Source: Firmicutes bacterium UBA5486 (lineage in GTDB: Bacteria; Bacillota; UBA4882; UBA10575). From it: a stretch of 25,649 nucleotides of DNA. Under the pieces are notes generated by a model. It was not told the origin of the DNA. It did no database searches and saw nothing but the letters and a program-made list of their open reading frames with translations. The stretch spans positions 44,713 to 70,361 of the forward strand of contig DIPO01000061.1 of NCBI GenBank assembly GCA_002427045.1. Reading direction: 5' to 3'. A program made the translations under genes and the position numbers. Positions 22,163-25,649 of this stretch are shown here, piece after piece (within the stretch, counting starts at the first letter, position 1; every line of letters begins with the position of its first letter).

Positions 22163-24520
22163 TTATTTAGCTAAATCCACACGCTCACAGGCTATACTCT
22201 TTGGCGCAACTAAGATTTTATACCCATCGGAGAAAGTTACGTTCTGCGGAGAATTGGACAGATTATAGGCTACGTAAGTCCTTTGCTCATCCTTACTAAA
22301 AACCCCATAGAGTGTGGTATCCGCCACCACCGACCGCTCAACCCTTCCCAGTTCTTTTAGAGTAAAAAGCCAGTGGTAAACATTAGTCCGAGAATTTCCT
22401 TCTTCTGGAAGATACTCTGCTGCCCTGGCGGTATACTGGCGGATAGCTTCCTTAGGATCAGCTAAGGCTAACCACATCCAGATCAGATCCGCCCACTTGT
22501 CCCAGTCTTCGCCATTATTCTCTTTGAGAAGAGCCTGATAATTTTCGAGTACATACTCTGGATACAGACCAAGATAGAAAGAGCCTCCATGGAAAGGAAG
22601 CCAATTGATCCCGTGTACTTCCTCGGGATTATCCGTCCACCAGGTAGTATTGGCCCCCTTACCACCCCAGACGATCGTTACCACTGAGGGTGAGTAATCT
22701 TTGGGAAAATTCTGGTTGAGCGAATCAAACCAATACTCATGGACGGCATATACCTCAGTAGTATAAAGATAGATACCTAAATCACGAAGTTTTTGGTTTC
22801 CGCTAACCATCCCCCAGAGAATAATTCCAGCCCAGGCGTTTAAAGCCTCTGAAGAAGATTCCTGATTATTACCATCTTCATAACGAGCATTTCCCGAGGC
22901 CCAGGAATGTCCGGCATACACATCAAAACACCGGAGAAAAGGAAAAAGGGGATCCTCCCGGTCCGGAGAGGCGATATCCCGAATAAGCATGTTGACCATA
23001 CCACCCCATTTTTCGTGGTTCGTCCATTCTGGAGTGGCTAAACCTAACTGAGCAGCGGCCCGAATAAAGTATCCGTAATGAAAATGGTGATCATTTAGAT
23101 CGATCTCACTCCCATAACTTGCTGGATAACCGATGAGTGTTCCCCACTGATCATTGTAGTAGAAAACCTTTTCCGTCTTAAACCGAGCTGCATTAGCAGG
23201 AATAGCAGTGAACCATTCTTCCAATTCCTTCTTGACTAGTTTAAAAAAGCACTCCGCTTCACTGTAAAAACCGGCTTCCATTGCAATTGCGGCTAAAGTG
23301 GCAAGCTTTCCAAGGTATTTCCCTGTCCAGTAAGTATCAGATGAGCCACGATCCATTGTTTCTTTATCGATCCGGAGCAAGCTCTGTAGTCTTACTGGAT
23401 CGATTTCTTCTGTAACAGGTAGCACAGGAAGGATACCATGGTACTTCATTTCTGTTGAGAAACCCTTACCCTCTCCAATCTTCATCAGTCCCCGAACTGA
23501 TAAATAAGTATCTAGGAGAAGTGGATGGTCAGTATTTCGCCACTGATGAGGATAAAGAGCAAAAATAGTTCCTTCTTCCCCTTGCTCTAACTGATTAAAT
23601 AAGAAACGATACTCGGTCCGAACCAGACTTTTTCTTTCTTCGTAGAACCATTCAACCCGTGTATCTACAGGATGATTATGGGCAAACCTGCTAAATCTCG
23701 TTAAAGCTTCCACACTCGCCTCCGGAAGCAAAGCCAGGCTAAAATAATCCTTACCTGCCAGATCATTTATAAATTCTACTGCGCCTGAATTTTTCCAGCA
23801 CGATCCTGTCGGGCCAAAGAGTCCATAATGATTTCCATTAATGGTGATCCCTAGTACAGAATCTCCGGCTGCTTCGTGCCAAACCTTTGGTTCTTCTGAA
23901 AAAACCAAACGAGCTCCTCCCCCAGTACAGCGGGCATAGACATAAGGAGAACCGTGTCCATAAGTCAACTTCATCCCTATTCCGTGTTTCTCAAAGGCCA
24001 CGGTGACCAACCAATCACTAAAGGAGTCCACCAGAGCTTCAGGGAACTCCTCTATAGAAGAGTGAGTAATCAAGAGATCTCTATTTCCAGTACGAGGCAT
24101 CCGTCCGTAGATACCAGTCTCATTAGCTAAAATATGATTACCCGGATAATAAACACGCAGGCCTGAAGGTACGGCCATAATGGCCAGGGGATGAGGATAT
24201 TGTGCTTCAGAAAAACGATCCCAAGCCAAAGAACTCCACCACTTATTGGTAGGCATCTTTCCTGAAACTTGTTTGGTTTTATAGATCTTACTCTGAACAC
24301 CAATCGCCCGCGGAGGAAGAACAGTGGTACAGTTTCCCTCGCCAATGGAGAGTATAGAACTCTCTATACCTTCCTTCATTTTCGCTCCCTCCTTTTCTAT
24401 TGCAGTAATCTGAGTTGTTATTGCTAGCGCTACTACTAAGAAACAAAAAGTTAGAACTCTTCGCCCACCTGAATGTTTACGTCTACACGAGTCCGTATAG
24501 GCTGAGGAAGAATAGACCAT
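22163..24520 (-). CDS. Secreted endo-beta-1,3-glucanase (GH81)
   Basis: A 785-residue protein. A long basic N-terminus (about 22 residues) is followed by VLTFCFLVVALAITTQITA, a signal peptide or membrane anchor, so it acts outside the cytoplasm. The body is GH81: MPTNKWWSSLAW (89-100), HPLAIMAVPSGLRVYYPG, a beta-rich middle, then the alpha-barrel with NDHHFHYGYF (acid Asp477), AGHSWASG and DGNNQESSSEALNAW (base Glu554 region), and WGGKGANTTWW. A short C-terminal beta domain ends the protein. GH81 enzymes cut beta-1,3-glucans such as laminarin, curdlan, callose and fungal wall glucan. The ATG at 24520 has GGAGGAGG eight bases upstream; a TTG 18 bases earlier is unlikely. It follows the LacI gene by 42 bases and is coupled to the phosphorylase. 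Confidence 0.93.
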   Translation of the reverse strand: MVYSSSAYTDSCRRKHSGGRRVLTFCFLVVALAITTQITAIEKEGAKMKEGIESSILSIGEGNCTTVLPPRAIGVQSKIYKTKQVSGKMPTNKWWSSLAWDRFSEAQYPHPLAIMAVPSGLRVYYPGNHILANETGIYGRMPRTGNRDLLITHSSIEEFPEALVDSFSDWLVTVAFEKHGIGMKLTYGHGSPYVYARCTGGGARLVFSEEPKVWHEAAGDSVLGITINGNHYGLFGPTGSCWKNSGAVEFINDLAGKDYFSLALLPEASVEALTRFSRFAHNHPVDTRVEWFYEERKSLVRTEYRFLFNQLEQGEEGTIFALYPHQWRNTDHPLLLDTYLSVRGLMKIGEGKGFSTEMKYHGILPVLPVTEEIDPVRLQSLLRIDKETMDRGSSDTYWTGKYLGKLATLAAIAMEAGFYSEAECFFKLVKKELEEWFTAIPANAARFKTEKVFYYNDQWGTLIGYPASYGSEIDLNDHHFHYGYFIRAAAQLGLATPEWTNHEKWGGMVNMLIRDIASPDREDPLFPFLRCFDVYAGHSWASGNARYEDGNNQESSSEALNAWAGIILWGMVSGNQKLRDLGIYLYTTEVYAVHEYWFDSLNQNFPKDYSPSVVTIVWGGKGANTTWWTDNPEEVHGINWLPFHGGSFYLGLYPEYVLENYQALLKENNGEDWDKWADLIWMWLALADPKEAIRQYTARAAEYLPEEGNSRTNVYHWLFTLKELGRVERSVVADTTLYGVFSKDEQRTYVAYNLSNSPQNVTFSDGYKILVAPKSIACERVDLAK

Positions 24521-24562
24521 GTTTAGAACCTCCTCCAATCCCTCAATTGTTTTGATAAAGGA

Positions 24563-25609
24563 TTAAACGGAACCCGGCGCCAACCCGGTAGATTGTCGAA
24601 CCACAAAGTTTGTCCCCAAGCATTCATGACTGATTGGCTCATCATTAATTACCCCAACCAATTGTTTTATTAAATCACGGCCAATTTCGTACTTTGGAAC
24701 ATTAATAGTAGTCAAAGAGGGATTAACATAACCGCTCATCAAAATATTATCAAAGCCCATAATCGACATATCTTCCGGAACTCTCAACCCTGCTTCATGG
24801 AGAGCGCGCATCGCACCGATCGCCAACAGATCATTAAAACCAAAAACAGCGCTAATACCTCTTCCTCTAGCTAAGATCTCTTGCATAGAACGGTACCCTG
24901 TCATGATAGTGTCGGAACCCCCGCGAAAAATAAGTCTTCGATCATAAGCAATACCAGCCTTCTGCAATGCGTTCTTATAACCCATGACCCGCGGATCAGC
25001 TTCGTTTAGTTCAGCATTTCCCGCAATAATTGCGATCCGCTGGTGACCAAGAGCAATCAGATACTGAACTGCTTGTTCACAGGTTGATGCCGACTCAAAG
25101 GCTACAGTAGCAATCCCATCAAAGTTATGTTCTTTTCCTCCCTTAGCAACAGGCCATTCGGCATCAATGCAAACGGCCAAGGGTATCCCTCTTGTCTGTA
25201 ATTCGGCTACAGTTAATAAGGTACGTTGATCCATATAAGATGCTACAGCCACTCCTTCGACTTGCCGGCGGATAAAGGCTTCTAGATATCTTTTAATTTC
25301 TTGAGTAGTCCAGGCGGTACAGAGCATTACAGTATAACCATGCTTGGTCGCTTCTTCCGTGGCCCCCCTTACCATCTCGGCATTGGCTGGATTGTCGATC
25401 CCGGTGATTACCACCCCAAACTCACCAGTTTGAGAACGTTTCCGTCCCAAATTCTGTGCCATGAAATTAGGTTGATAATCTAGTTCCTTCATCACCTTTA
25501 ATACCAATTCTCTTTTGGCCTCGGAAACATTTGGTGAGTCATTGAGCACTCGCGAAACCGTTCCAACAGAAACACCTGCTGCCTTTGCCACATCTCTTAA
25601 AGTAGCCAT
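24563..25609 (-). CDS. LacI/GalR-family transcriptional regulator
   Basis: A 348-residue repressor. The N-terminal helix-turn-helix and hinge begin MATLRDVAKAAGVSVGTVSR, then VLNDSPNVSE and ELDYQPNFMAQNLGRKRS. The rest is the periplasmic-binding-protein-like effector domain with IDNPANAEMVRGATEEA, HQRIAIIAG, VFGFNDLLAIGAMRALHEAG and MSIMGFDN. The start at 25609 is preceded by AAAGGAG; the longer frame to 25648 adds 13 residues that do not fit the family. It is the first gene of the operon with GH81, the phosphorylase and the cupin, and probably controls that operon in response to a beta-glucan oligosaccharide. Its promoter and operator lie at or beyond the right edge of the window. Confidence 0.95.
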   Translation of the reverse strand: MATLRDVAKAAGVSVGTVSRVLNDSPNVSEAKRELVLKVMKELDYQPNFMAQNLGRKRSQTGEFGVVITGIDNPANAEMVRGATEEATKHGYTVMLCTAWTTQEIKRYLEAFIRRQVEGVAVASYMDQRTLLTVAELQTRGIPLAVCIDAEWPVAKGGKEHNFDGIATVAFESASTCEQAVQYLIALGHQRIAIIAGNAELNEADPRVMGYKNALQKAGIAYDRRLIFRGGSDTIMTGYRSMQEILARGRGISAVFGFNDLLAIGAMRALHEAGLRVPEDMSIMGFDNILMSGYVNPSLTTINVPKYEIGRDLIKQLVGVINDEPISHECLGTNFVVRQSTGLAPGSV

Positions 25610-25649
25610 TGCTGTTCTCCTTTCTGCTTGGGCTTTTTGCGTTGTCATT

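Noticed and set aside
1..25649. CRISPR arrays, tRNA or rRNA genes, insertion sequences, phage genes
   Set aside because: No regularly spaced direct repeats, tRNA-like cloverleaf, rRNA segment or transposase/integrase motif was seen in any gap or frame.

Overview
The window looks like chromosomal DNA of a low- to mid-GC bacterium of Bacillota type: strong AGGAGG-like ribosome binding sites, TTGACA/TATAAT-type promoters, ROK and LacI regulators, and a MalF/MalG-type sugar ABC importer. The sugar-binding protein has a cleavable signal peptide but no lipobox cysteine. That is unusual for a monoderm and hints at a diderm lineage (Halanaerobium- or Limnochordia-like); this assignment is inference only.

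Layout. (1) 1-389, minus: 5' part of rpsB (ribosomal protein S2), with a structured leader and a good promoter. (2) 642-4310, plus: moxR, a DUF58 protein and a membrane protein with a C-terminal DUF4129 domain. This is the MoxR/DUF58/TgpA arrangement, but the transglutaminase core is missing from the third protein. A 20-bp perfect inverted repeat at 4428-4478 separates it from the next, convergent operon. (3) 4515-10946, minus: a sugar operon read as binding protein, two permeases, GH4 glycosidase, BadF-type amino-sugar kinase, nagB. (4) 10947-11531: a 585-bp divergent control region with one promoter each way, palindromes, and a near-identical 12-mer at both promoters. (5) 11532-18764, plus: ROK regulator, phosphohexomutase, GH94 N,N'-diacetylchitobiose phosphorylase, cytoplasmic GH20 hexosaminidase. 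(6) 18786-25609, minus: LacI regulator, secreted GH81 endo-beta-1,3-glucanase, a 951-residue GH94/GH161-like phosphorylase, and a cupin protein.

Regions 3-5 form one system for chitin-derived disaccharides. The ABC importer brings in chitobiose and the GH94 enzyme splits it with phosphate into GlcNAc-1-P and GlcNAc. The mutase turns GlcNAc-1-P into GlcNAc-6-P, the BadF-type kinase phosphorylates free GlcNAc, and NagB makes fructose-6-P. The GH20 enzyme and the GH4 enzyme add hydrolytic branches. GlcNAc-6-P deacetylase (nagA) and the transporter ATPase are absent and must come from elsewhere.

Region 6 looks like a parallel beta-1,3-glucan system: a secreted GH81 releases laminari-oligosaccharides and a phosphorylase acts on them inside the cell. 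Chitin plus beta-1,3-glucan is the composition of fungal cell walls, so the neighbourhood reads as a fungal-wall (or similar) saccharide phosphorolysis island. The best candidates for new biology are the 951-residue phosphorylase, its cupin partner, and the GH4 enzyme in a locus with no PTS.
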